DNA of 64,000 nt from VRUE01 sp963695835 (GTDB taxonomy: Bacteria > Actinomycetota > Thermoleophilia > Solirubrobacterales > 70-9). Under the pieces are notes generated by a model. The model was not told where the DNA came from. It made no database searches and was given only the letters and a program-made list of their open reading frames with translations. The stretch lies in the NCBI GenBank assembly GCA_963695835.1, contig CAVOHR010000004.1, forward strand, positions 372,001 through 436,000. The letters are read 5' to 3'. Below, in pieces: positions 17,231-26,300 of this stretch (the stretch's first letter is position 1; each line of letters starts with the position of its first letter). A program made the translations under genes and the position numbers.

Positions 17231-17329
17231 GTGGCACCGGGGCCCACCGCCCCGCCCGCGTGCGGCGGCGCGTCGCCGCCGGCTCCCATCCGCCGTTACC
17301 GCGAAAGACAACGGAAAGGACCCCAGTCC
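17231..17329 (+). promoter_or_regulatory. Conserved structured leader of the 288-aa gene, module A
   Basis: Contains GGGGC/GCCCC, GGCGGC/GCCGCC and CCGTT/AACGG stems in series. The last stem ends four to six bases before the ribosome site (GGAAAGGA). The copy at 29264-29367 keeps all three stems with base changes, so RNA structure appears selected. Confidence 0.5.
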
Positions 17330-18196
17330 ATGAGAAAGCTACTTGTTGGCGCGACGGTGATCGCCGCGATGCTCCTACCGGCATCGCAGGCATTCGCCTC
17401 CTCGCACCACCCGAAAGGGGAATTCGCCCAGTTCAACGAGTGCCCGCTGAACACCGCGACGGTCTTCGCGTGCATCTTCTCGGAATCGAGCGGCGGCTTC
17501 TTCCAGATCGGCTCGAAAACCGTCCCGCTGAAAAACCCGGTCGTCCTGCAGGGCGGGCTCGAATTCAACGAAGTCGGCAAAGAATTCTTCGTCGGGGCGG
17601 AGAACGGCGAAACCCTCTCGAAAACCCCGCAGCCGGTGCCGGGCGGCCTGCTCGGGGTCGAAGCGCCGAAATGGTGGCCGATCTGGCTCCAGAATTGGTT
17701 CAACGAACAGATCAACAACGGCTTCACCGGCGTCACGGCGACGGTCGAACTGGCCGGCCCGGCGTCTGGCATCACGGTCAACGTCATCAATCTGCTGTTC
17801 GAAGAAGGAACCGCCCTCTCGCTGCCGGCGAAGATCAAGCTGAGCAACCCGCTCCTCGGCAGCAGCTGCTACATCGGGTCCAACTCGAATCCGGTGGTGA
17901 TCGACTTCACCAGCGGCGAAACCTCGCCGCCGCCGCCGAACGAACCGATCCACGGCAGCGCCGGGACGCCCGAAATCAACGAAGCGGAAACGTTGGTCAC
18001 CCTGAGCGGGGGATCGCTCGTGAACAACTCGTTCGCGGCGCCGGGAGTCAGCGGCTGCGGCGGGATCTTCTCGTTCTTCATCAACCCGCTCGTCAACTCG
18101 CTCGTCGGCCTGCCCTCGCCCGCCGGCACCAACAGCGCGGTGCTCGAAGGCAAACTGCAGGAGGCCATCGCGGCGGCGGTGAAAGCGAGCGAATAA
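17330..18196 (+). CDS. Secreted 288-aa protein, module A
   Basis: 288 aa from the ATG at 17330 (GGAAAGGA nine nt upstream). A signal peptide (LLVGATVIAAMLLPASQAFA) leads to a mature domain beginning GEFAQFNECPLNTATVFACI with two Cys near the N-terminus and further Cys at LLGSSCYIGSNSN and SGCGGIFSF. Motifs include GGFFQIGSKTVPLKNPVVLQ, EFNEVGKEFFVGAENGE and SSPPPPNEPIHGSAG-like loops. The C-terminal ~130 residues are nearly identical in protein and DNA to the paralogue at 29368. No known function is recognised. It is convergent with the InlB-type gene of module B and ends in a strong terminator. Confidence 0.85.
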   Translation: MRKLLVGATVIAAMLLPASQAFASSHHPKGEFAQFNECPLNTATVFACIFSESSGGFFQIGSKTVPLKNPVVLQGGLEFNEVGKEFFVGAENGETLSKTPQPVPGGLLGVEAPKWWPIWLQNWFNEQINNGFTGVTATVELAGPASGITVNVINLLFEEGTALSLPAKIKLSNPLLGSSCYIGSNSNPVVIDFTSGETSPPPPNEPIHGSAGTPEINEAETLVTLSGGSLVNNSFAAPGVSGCGGIFSFFINPLVNSLVGLPSPAGTNSAVLEGKLQEAIAAAVKASE

Positions 18197-18223
18197 GAGA
18201 AGTCGTTCGCTCCAGTCGCAGTT

Positions 18224-18254
18224 GAGAGAGGGCCGGCGCAGCCGGCCCTCTCTC
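18224..18254 (+). terminator. Terminator of the 288-aa gene, module A
   Basis: Perfect 14-bp stem (GAGAGAGGGCCGGC / GCCGGCCCTCTCTC) with a GCA loop, 27 nt after the stop. Lying between convergent genes it could also serve the minus strand. Confidence 0.85.
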
Positions 18255-18279
18255 ACTCCGTGGTGTAACTCGCGCCTGA

Positions 18280-19584
18280 TCAGCCGAGCAGGATCCTCGC
18301 GCCCCTGCCCCGCCCCCGCACCCGCAGGACGTAGCGCCCCTTGGGCAGGTGCCCGGCATTCAGCCGAACGCGAGCGTAGCCGTGGCGGACCGCAGCCGAT
18401 CCGTGAGCGTAGGCGTGGCCGCCGTGCATCAGCCACCAGCGCAGGCGATGGTGCTTGCGGTGGCCGCGCTCGTCGGCGGTCCTGACGACGCACTCGATCT
18501 TCCTGCCCTTGACCTTGCAGGTGACCGTGACCTCGCCGTCTTCGCCGTTGCAGACGTATTCGGCGCCTGAGGCCGATGCGACCTTGATACCGCCGTTGGG
18601 GCAGTTTTCGCCCGGCGGCTCCGGCGTGACGCTGACGCCTTCGCCGTCCTTGACGAACACGGCGGTGACTTCGGTCAGCGGGCCGTTGGCGGTCACTTCG
18701 CAGACGCCGGCGCTGACGTATTTGCAACCGAGCCACCCGGCGAAGACGTAGCCTTCCTCGGCAGCGGCGGTCAGGGTGACCGTTTCGCCTTCGTCGAATT
18801 CGGCCGCTTCGGCTTCGCAGGCCGGGCCGCAGTCGATACCGGCCGGGCTCGAGGTGACCGTGCCGCCTTCGGCGTGGCCGCCCTTGACCAGGGTGAGCGT
18901 CGCCTGGGGGACTTCGTTGAATTCGGCCTCGACTTCCCTGGCTTCGCTCATCGTGACTTCGCAGTCGCCACCCGGTTCGGCGTCGCAACCCGTCCAACCG
19001 TCGAAGGTGGAGTCGGCGTCCGCAGCCGCGTGCAGCATGACGACCGAGCCGTCGAGGAATTCAGCACCCTCGCTTCCGCAACCGGGGAAACAGTCGATGC
19101 CCGCCGGGCTGCTGGTGACCGTGCCGTGGCCCGTGCCGATCTTCTTGGCGAGGAGGTGGAATTTCACGACTCCTCCGGTCTCGAATGCGGCCTTTATCCT
19201 GATCGGGGTGCCGAAGCTGAGGACGCCGCACCCTTTGCTGAAGGCCGAGCAGCTGCCCCCGAGTTCGACGCCTTCTACGATCGTCCAGCCGCCGAATTCA
19301 GAGCCCCCGAGTTCTCGGTGTTCCACGTTTATGCCCACGAGCCCGATAGCTTCGTCTTCGCCCGCTTCGGCTTCGCAGACGCCCGTCTGTTCTTCGGTTT
19401 CTCCGTTGTATTTGCATTCGATGAACTCCGGGCTGCCTCCAGTGGGCCCGGGGACTCCGACGACTTCGCCTGAGCCCTCGCCGATGATTTCGATGTGCGC
19501 TACGGGCAATGCGCTCGCCGCGGCGACGGGCAGGAGGAGGAAGGCCGCCGCGAGGGCGGCGGCCAGCAAAGATCGCGCCCTCAC
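18280..19584 (-). CDS. Secreted InlB-repeat protein, module B
   Basis: 434 aa, starting at the GTG at 19582-19584 whose bases overlap the stop of the upstream gene as GTGA. The signal peptide is LLAAALAAAFLLLPVAAASA. It is followed by a module with IEIIGEGSGEVVGVPG, then two to three InlB-like repeats (GHGTVTSSPAGIDCFPGCG, FDGWTGCDAEPGGDCEVTMS, GYVFAGWLGC). One unit has the same plan as the ~40-aa units of the 765-aa protein (GENCPNGGIKVASASGAEYV), and the C-terminus is basic (HLPKGRYVLRVRGRGRG), matching that protein (HLRKGRYVLRVSG). It lacks the long 95-aa repeats and collagen tract of the module A paralogue. Translationally coupled as third gene of the module B operon. Confidence 0.85.
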   Translation of the reverse strand: MRARSLLAAALAAAFLLLPVAAASALPVAHIEIIGEGSGEVVGVPGPTGGSPEFIECKYNGETEEQTGVCEAEAGEDEAIGLVGINVEHRELGGSEFGGWTIVEGVELGGSCSAFSKGCGVLSFGTPIRIKAAFETGGVVKFHLLAKKIGTGHGTVTSSPAGIDCFPGCGSEGAEFLDGSVVMLHAAADADSTFDGWTGCDAEPGGDCEVTMSEAREVEAEFNEVPQATLTLVKGGHAEGGTVTSSPAGIDCGPACEAEAAEFDEGETVTLTAAAEEGYVFAGWLGCKYVSAGVCEVTANGPLTEVTAVFVKDGEGVSVTPEPPGENCPNGGIKVASASGAEYVCNGEDGEVTVTCKVKGRKIECVVRTADERGHRKHHRLRWWLMHGGHAYAHGSAAVRHGYARVRLNAGHLPKGRYVLRVRGRGRGARILLG

Positions 19585-22500
19585 CGCCGCCCGCCGCGGT
19601 TCTTGCCTCTGTGTCCGTGCTTCCCTTGCTCCTTGTGCCGCTTCGCCTTCCCGCACCCCAGCGCCCGCACCACGGGGCTGATCCGGTCGAGCTTGCCGTT
19701 CTGGCCGGTGAGGTTGGCGGTGGCGCGGTTGCGCTTCGGCTTGCGGCAGAGGTCGGTCGAGTTGACGATCAGGCCCTTGCGGCCGCCCTGCATTTCGAGA
19801 ATGAAGCGCGAGACCGGGGCGTCGGGGACGTCTTCGAAGGTGCTGCGGATGCCGCCGTGGACGGAGTCGATCCGGGCGGCGAGGTCGATGTCGACGAGGC
19901 CGTGCAGGGCGAGGACGAGGTCGGGCAGGTTGTGGCTGGAGGATCTGAGGAAGACCGGGCCTTCGAGCGGCTGGTCGAGCAGCGGCGTCCAGGCGCGGGC
20001 GCGGCCGTAGACCGAGCCCGCCGGGCACTGGGCGCCGTTGCCGGCGCCGGCGGCGAACTGCACCCTGGTGCAGATCGTGCGGATGTGGGCCTGGTCGAGG
20101 AAGGCCGAGTGCGGCAGGGTGACGACGGCGCCGGCGAAGTTGGCGTCGCCCGCTCTGGGGGTGACGACGGCTTTCAGCGCCGGGTGGGCGCCGCGCTTGG
20201 TGCCGCCCTTGAGCTTGATCGCGAGCTTCGGCTTGAAGCCGAGGCGCGAGCAATTGACCGCCTGGTAGGGGGAAGCGAGGCCGACCTGGGTCTCGGGGCT
20301 GGTGCGCCCGGCGGAGTCCAGGTAGGAGCCCCAGATGCCGGCGCGGGCTTCGAAGCGTTCACAGGAGGTAGGGGTGAGGGTGAATTCGGGGCGGTCGGCG
20401 TAGACGCGCAGGTCGCGCAGGGTCAGGGGGACGCCCTTGAGGATGTGGGGGATCGGGTCTGAGGCGGAGCCGTCGACTTCGCCCACGTGGGTCACGGGAT
20501 TCAGGCGCAGCGCCTCGCGGACGACCACCACCCCGACGTCGAACGGACCGGCAACGGCGGGGGTGATCGCGACCGCGCTTATCGGATCGCCGTGGTAGGG
20601 GCCGGCGAGGTAGAGGCGGCCGGGCACGTAGGTGAGGTCTGAGCCGGCGCCGGCGCCGGCGACCGTGCGGCCGATCTGAGAAGCCGCCGGGCAGGAGGGG
20701 TCGCTGCGCTCTTCGGCTCCCCCGTGGGGGCCCTGGCGCGATTGCGCCTTGGCGATGTCGGCCTCGGGGCAGTAGGGGATGCCGGCGAGCTTGGGGACGA
20801 CCCCGGGGGGCAGGGCGAAGCTGAATTTGCCCATGTCCTGTTCGCCGTCTTTGCGGGTGAGGCGCATGTAGAAGGGGGAGTAGCGGCCGGCGCCGGCGCT
20901 TGCCGAGCCGGCTTCGAAGCCCGGATCGAAGGGCGGGGAGCCCTGCGGGCAAGAGCCGCCCGTCGGGCCGCCGAGGATCTGTGCGGCCGAGGTCTTGGTG
21001 ACCGGCTCCGTGACCGAGTAGGGGTAGAAGGTCGCGGTGGTCTGGATGGTGCCGCAGAGCGGCGGGCTGATCAGCGGGGGCCGCCCGCCCGAGCGCAGGT
21101 GCAGGCGCAACTGGGAGAAGGGCAGCTGGGGGATATCTTCGGCGACGGTTATGAGCTGCCCGGTCGCGGGGTCGGGCTTCACCTCGAGCGACTGGGTGAC
21201 GAGGACCCCGGCTTTCGGTTCGCGGATCGTCAGATAGAGGGCGATCAGCGAGCCGGAGGGGTTCTCATAGGGAGTGGCGACGTATACCGAGCCCTTCAGC
21301 AGCCGCCCTTCGAGCAGCGGCGTTTCGAGTTCCGCGGTGCCGATCTTGGAGGCCTCCGGGCAGCCTTCGCCGGGATGCGAGTAGGCGGTCTCGCGTCCCA
21401 GCTGGGCTTCAGAGCAGGTGGCGAGCCCTTCGGCCAAGGACTCGTTGGCGGTCATCCCCGGGGGCAGGAAGACTTCGATCTTCCGCGGCTGGCCTTCGGA
21501 CTTGCCGACGGGGTTCGTCAGGCCCTCGTTCGGCAATTCGAGCGAGAAGTCGAGGCCCGAGGGGTTGGAGGCCAGCTTGGTCGTCGGGGTCGATTCGATC
21601 GAGGGGTCGAAGGGCAGCAGGTCGCAGCCGGTGAGGGCCGCGCTCGTGTCGGTGGCAGAGGCGATCTGAGAGCCCAGGGGGGCGTTCCAGGGTTCGACAT
21701 CGATCCCGTAGGAGACGGGCTGCTCGCAGGAGACCGGCATCCGCAGGAAGGCTGCTTCGCTCAACCCCGCCGGGCGCTGGCAGGCGTACGGGTGGGTGAA
21801 GTAAAGGCAGCCCCAGCCGCGGGTGGAGTCGTGGGCGGGGTCACCGGGATTGCCCCAGATCGAGACCGTGGAGGCGAGCACCTGGGGCAGCTGGGAGGCG
21901 TTGAGCACGTTGGCACCGATCGCGTAGGCTTCTGAGCCGCGCAGCTCGGTGTCGATCGTCACCGGCACCCCGACGACCATGAAGCCGAAGCGGGCGGGCT
22001 CGCCGTAGGCGGGTTCGAGGTTGAAGACCGGCACCGCGACCCGGGTGAATTTGAGGGTGCCCGGTTCGATCACCGTCACCGAGGCGGCGCCGACCGCGGT
22101 CTCGGGCGGGCATTCGTTGATCAGGTCCCCATGCTGGGTGGTGAACCGCTGGAAGCTGCAGGTCGGGATCGGGCTGGGGTTGCCGACGAGGCCCGGCGGC
22201 AGCTTGACGTGCACATTGCGCAGCTGGGCGGGCTGTTCGACCACGGTGCTTACGCGGTCGGAGCCGATCAGCTTGCCGGAGTTGAAGCGCAGCGACTGGG
22301 TCAGCTGGAAGGGGTGGGAGCCGGCGCGCGAGGCGGTGGCGCCGCCCTCTTCTTCGGCTCGCATCGAGAAGCCTTCGATCCCGAATTGGACCGCTTCGCC
22401 GCTCACCCGCAGCGCCTGGGCGGCGCTCTTCGGCTCGGCGTCGCCGCCCGAGATCCTCACCTCGCCACTCGCCCCGTCGAGCGCTTTGGGGGTCAGGGCG

Positions 22501-23372
22501 ACGGCGACTTCGATTTCGATCGCTTCATAGGAGGGGAGTTCGCCTTCGAAGCCGCAGCTGACGAGCTCGCCTCCTTCGAGCCCGCCCGCTTCTTCGATTT
22601 CGCACTCGACCGGGCCCGAGATGCCGACGCTGCCACCGTTCACCGGGTCCCCCGAGACGAGGCCGGCGAAGGCTTCGACGCCGTAGGCGGAGACGCCTTC
22701 GGGCAGTTCCTCGGTGATCGTCAATGGCGTCGAGGTCGCGTCGAGCGGGGCGTCGCCGACGTTGGTTGCGATGATGAACAGGCGGCCGCTGGCCTGGCTG
22801 GTCACCTTCGCGGAGGCTTTGCCGAGCGTGAAGCTTTCTTTGGGTTCGAAGGGGTTGGGGACGCGGACGGGGGGGCCGAACTGGACGGAATTGGCCACCC
22901 AGGTCCCCGGCGTGGTCATGGTGAAGGCACCTTCGCCGAAGCCGGCGGGGGCTTCGCCTTTGCCTTCGGGGCCGGCGAGGAGCACTTCGGTTTCGTAGAA
23001 GCCTTCGAGCAGTTCGGCCAGCTCGGCGGGGGTTTTGACGGCTTCGGCCGCCGCGAAGCCGGTCTGTTCTTCGCAGACCGCGGCGGGGCTGCCGAAGAAG
23101 GCGGTGCCGAAGGGAGGGATGAATTCGCCGGTTCCGAGGCAGCCAACCGCTTCGCCGCCGACCTCGATCGGGGCGATCAGCAGCCCTTCGCCTATGAATT
23201 CGATGTCGGTCGTGGCGGTGCTCACTTCCTGGACCTCGGTCTGGTCGGGGGCGACCTGCAGGTTGCTTGGGCGCGAGCCGGCTTCGAGCGACCACCAGGG
23301 AGAGGTGGCCTGGGCCGACGCGGGCAGGGCGCAGAGCGCCAGGGCGGCGAGGATCGGGGCGATGCGTCTCAT
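19581..23372 (-). CDS. Large secreted beta-rich protein, module B
   Basis: 1,263 aa from the ATG at 23370-23372, overlapping the stop of the NHL gene (ATGA); the signal peptide is APILAALALCALPASAQA. It is the paralogue of the 8005-11688 product with the same landmarks: SPWWSLEAGSRPSNLQVAPD at the start, YSPFYMRLTRKDGEQDMGKF, IGRTVAGAGAGSDLTYVPG, SSSHNLPDLVLALHGLVDID, and a basic tail. Long C-terminal segments are close to identical at the DNA level with module A, whereas the N-terminal half has drifted. Function unknown; expected at the cell envelope or outside. Confidence 0.85.
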   Translation of the reverse strand: MRRIAPILAALALCALPASAQATSPWWSLEAGSRPSNLQVAPDQTEVQEVSTATTDIEFIGEGLLIAPIEVGGEAVGCLGTGEFIPPFGTAFFGSPAAVCEEQTGFAAAEAVKTPAELAELLEGFYETEVLLAGPEGKGEAPAGFGEGAFTMTTPGTWVANSVQFGPPVRVPNPFEPKESFTLGKASAKVTSQASGRLFIIATNVGDAPLDATSTPLTITEELPEGVSAYGVEAFAGLVSGDPVNGGSVGISGPVECEIEEAGGLEGGELVSCGFEGELPSYEAIEIEVAVALTPKALDGASGEVRISGGDAEPKSAAQALRVSGEAVQFGIEGFSMRAEEEGGATASRAGSHPFQLTQSLRFNSGKLIGSDRVSTVVEQPAQLRNVHVKLPPGLVGNPSPIPTCSFQRFTTQHGDLINECPPETAVGAASVTVIEPGTLKFTRVAVPVFNLEPAYGEPARFGFMVVGVPVTIDTELRGSEAYAIGANVLNASQLPQVLASTVSIWGNPGDPAHDSTRGWGCLYFTHPYACQRPAGLSEAAFLRMPVSCEQPVSYGIDVEPWNAPLGSQIASATDTSAALTGCDLLPFDPSIESTPTTKLASNPSGLDFSLELPNEGLTNPVGKSEGQPRKIEVFLPPGMTANESLAEGLATCSEAQLGRETAYSHPGEGCPEASKIGTAELETPLLEGRLLKGSVYVATPYENPSGSLIALYLTIREPKAGVLVTQSLEVKPDPATGQLITVAEDIPQLPFSQLRLHLRSGGRPPLISPPLCGTIQTTATFYPYSVTEPVTKTSAAQILGGPTGGSCPQGSPPFDPGFEAGSASAGAGRYSPFYMRLTRKDGEQDMGKFSFALPPGVVPKLAGIPYCPEADIAKAQSRQGPHGGAEERSDPSCPAASQIGRTVAGAGAGSDLTYVPGRLYLAGPYHGDPISAVAITPAVAGPFDVGVVVVREALRLNPVTHVGEVDGSASDPIPHILKGVPLTLRDLRVYADRPEFTLTPTSCERFEARAGIWGSYLDSAGRTSPETQVGLASPYQAVNCSRLGFKPKLAIKLKGGTKRGAHPALKAVVTPRAGDANFAGAVVTLPHSAFLDQAHIRTICTRVQFAAGAGNGAQCPAGSVYGRARAWTPLLDQPLEGPVFLRSSSHNLPDLVLALHGLVDIDLAARIDSVHGGIRSTFEDVPDAPVSRFILEMQGGRKGLIVNSTDLCRKPKRNRATANLTGQNGKLDRISPVVRALGCGKAKRHKEQGKHGHRGKNRGGRR

Positions 23373-26300
23373 CGGTGGGCCCTCCCGTGACGGCGATGTC
23401 CTCGCGTCTGGTGGTGGCGATGGCTGGCCTTGACGCAGCGGGCCCTGCCGTTGCGGCGGACCTTGCGCTGGCCCTTGCGGCAGCGCGGCCTGGGAGCGGG
23501 CTGTTTGAGGTTGCCGTCGCCAGCCAGGGCCGCGGTGGGGGGAGTCGGGGCCCCGGGCGGCGGGGGCGGCGACTGGCAGGCTTCGCCGAGGCATTCGGCG
23601 AGCGCTTCGCGCTGCGCCGCGGTGCCGCCGACGCGGACGTCGTAGATGTCGTAGTCGGGGTCTTCGTCGAGCGCCGAGAGGCGGGAGGCGGTGATGATGA
23701 AGACGTCATCGCCGGTGGCCGAGGAGTCGATCACCGCCGATTCTCTTTCGGAGGTCCCCGCGGAGAGCAGGGCGACACAGGCCCCGCCCTGGGCCTGGGA
23801 GAGCGCCGGGCCCTTGGAGGAGGCGGTGCAGCTGCCAGCCCCCGCCCCCCAGGGCTCGTACTCATAGGCGTCGGCGGTGCCGTTGGAGTCGGCCGCAACG
23901 AGCCCGTCGAAGGCGTTGAAGAGGACGCGGCCGTTATCGAGCATCGCGCGGGGGCGGTAGAAGGCGGGCACGCCGGCTTCGGTGGCCTCGGGGTCGGGCA
24001 GCGTCGCGGCCACTCGGCGGCTCGTCCACAGCCCCAGCCAGTCGCTGGGCAGCTGGTAGCCGTCCGCCCCCACCGCCCCCCGCGGCCGCGGGCCGGAAGG
24101 GTTGCAGGAAACGCAGGCCAGCTCGCCCGCTCCGCCGTCGGCCTCCGAGTCGTAGCGGAAGACCTCCTCGTCGGGCTCGCCGCTCTTGGCGTCGCGGTTG
24201 TCGTAGCCGCTCAGCGATAGCAGCGACATGAAGGCCAGGTAGCGGCCGTCGGGGGAGGCGGTCGCGGCGAGGTTCGCGGTGCTGAAGGAACCGCTTAGCG
24301 GTCCCCAGACGTGCGAGTCTCCCCCGGAGAGGACCGCGACCAGGCGGGTGCTCCAGGTGCCGCCTTCGCGATGGGCGTAATAGAGGTTGCAGCGCTGGGC
24401 GGCGCTGGGTACAGGGGCACAGTTGCCGGCGACCCCCCCGGGGGCGAGCGCCCCGTTGGCGACGAAGTAGAGATCCTCGGCGGCTTCGCCGATCGCCGTT
24501 ACGGCGCCCTGCACGTCGGCAGATTCGCGGTCGGCGGTTTCGGGCGTAAGGTCGCGCAGCGAGCATTTGTCTTTCCCGCCCGCTTCGACGATCTCGCATG
24601 CGTAGAGGTCAGCGCCGGTTTCCCCCGCGTCGGGGGTGAGGTGGCGGGTGTCGGTGAAGAAGGCCCGGCGCCCGTCGACCGAGGCGCCCTGGAAGAACGG
24701 CCGGTCGTTGCCGCCGATCGAGTGCGGCTGGGGTTCGTCGAGGCGGATGGTTTCCTCCTTCGCGGTGTCGCGGAGGTAGAGGGCCGTGGGTTCGGTTTCG
24801 CTGCCTGCCCAGTAGGCATAGCGGCCGCCCCGCGATACGGCATCGTCGATCGACCTTTCGCCGGATCCCACAGTGCCAATGGACCCCAGCGCCGCTCCTC
24901 CCGCCGCTTTGCCGTCGGGCAGCTTGCTGATCAGCTCGAGCGCCCCGTCGGACCACTCATAGAGCGCTCCTTTGGCGCCTTCGGCGTCGCAGGTCAGCGG
25001 CACTCCGGTCTTCAGGATGACCTGCCGCAGGTCGGGCGATCCGCCGAGGACGTGAATCGTAGGTTCGGTGCGGGTCAGCTGTTCTTCCTCCGTGCCGCCG
25101 AATTCGACACCCGGGCAGACGTTGGCAAAAGGCATCTTGCCCGTGACGAGCGGGCGCCAGCGGGCCGGGTCGAGAAAGCTTTCGCGCAGGTAAGGGGTCC
25201 ATTCGGAGGCTTCCGCGGAGAGCGGCCCGGGCTGCTTTGCCCGCAGGCCGCGCGGCTCGAGTGCCGCCCGCGCGAGGTCGGGGGAGAAGAGGCGGTATTC
25301 GGAGCTGAGGTCGGCCGGCTGGGAGGTTTCGCGCGGGGGCTCGATGTCTTCGGAGGTCCAGCCCTCCGGGCCGCGACGGGCCAGCGATTGGGCAGACTCG
25401 GGGTAGCGGCCGCCGGCGGCTTCGGAGACCGGGCCGACGCTGATGAAGCTGAGCGCCGAGCCGTCTTCCGAGGCGGGGGCGAGGCCGAGCCAGGGCGGCA
25501 CGATCCGCCCGCCGCCCTTTCGCAGCGGCGTCACCTGCTCCCAGGCGCGCCCGTCGGGGAGCGAGAAGCCGAGGGTGCCGAGCGCCGTGAGGAGCGTCTG
25601 GTCGGGGCCGTTGACCACGTACTGAACCCCGTCGCGTTTGTCTTTGGCGGCGAAGCGGTAGTAGTAGAGGGTGTCGGGACTGAGGCCGGTGATCGGCATT
25701 GCCACGGCCACGTCGCCGAAGCCCGAGCCGAGGGTCTGGAAGGCAGTGGCGCTGCCGTAGCTTTTGCTGGTGCCGTATTCGAGCCTCCATTCGGCGGGCA
25801 CGCCGAGTGGGTCGAGCTCGGCCTTGAAGGTCGCCGAGGCGGCGGTGACTTCGTCGACCCACTGGGCGTCGACCTTGACCGCCGGGGGCGTGGTGAAGGT
25901 CGCGTCTTCGCTGTGGATGGTGCACTGTTCGCCCGATTTGCATTCGTTGCTCGCGACGAGGCGGAAGTGGTAGGTCGTGTCGGGGATCAGGTGCTCGATC
26001 ACCGCGCTTACTTCTTCGGATTCGTATCCGGAGCCCGGCAGCGCTTCGGTGGTCGTTTCCTGCCCGTAGCTTTCGTCGCTGCCGTACTCGAAGTGGTAGG
26101 TGGTGGCGTTGCCCTCGGGGTTGAGGGTGGCCCTGAGGGTGGCGGTGGTCGGCAGCACGTCTTCGGCTTGCGGGTTGTCGGGCAGCGGGCCTTCTTCGGG
26201 GAGGGCGAAGCGCTGCACGGCGCTTTCTTCCGTGGGGCGGCTGCTGGCGGCGTAGAGGGCGCCGGCGGCTTCGTCGATGGCGAGGGCGTTGCCGCTGGGC

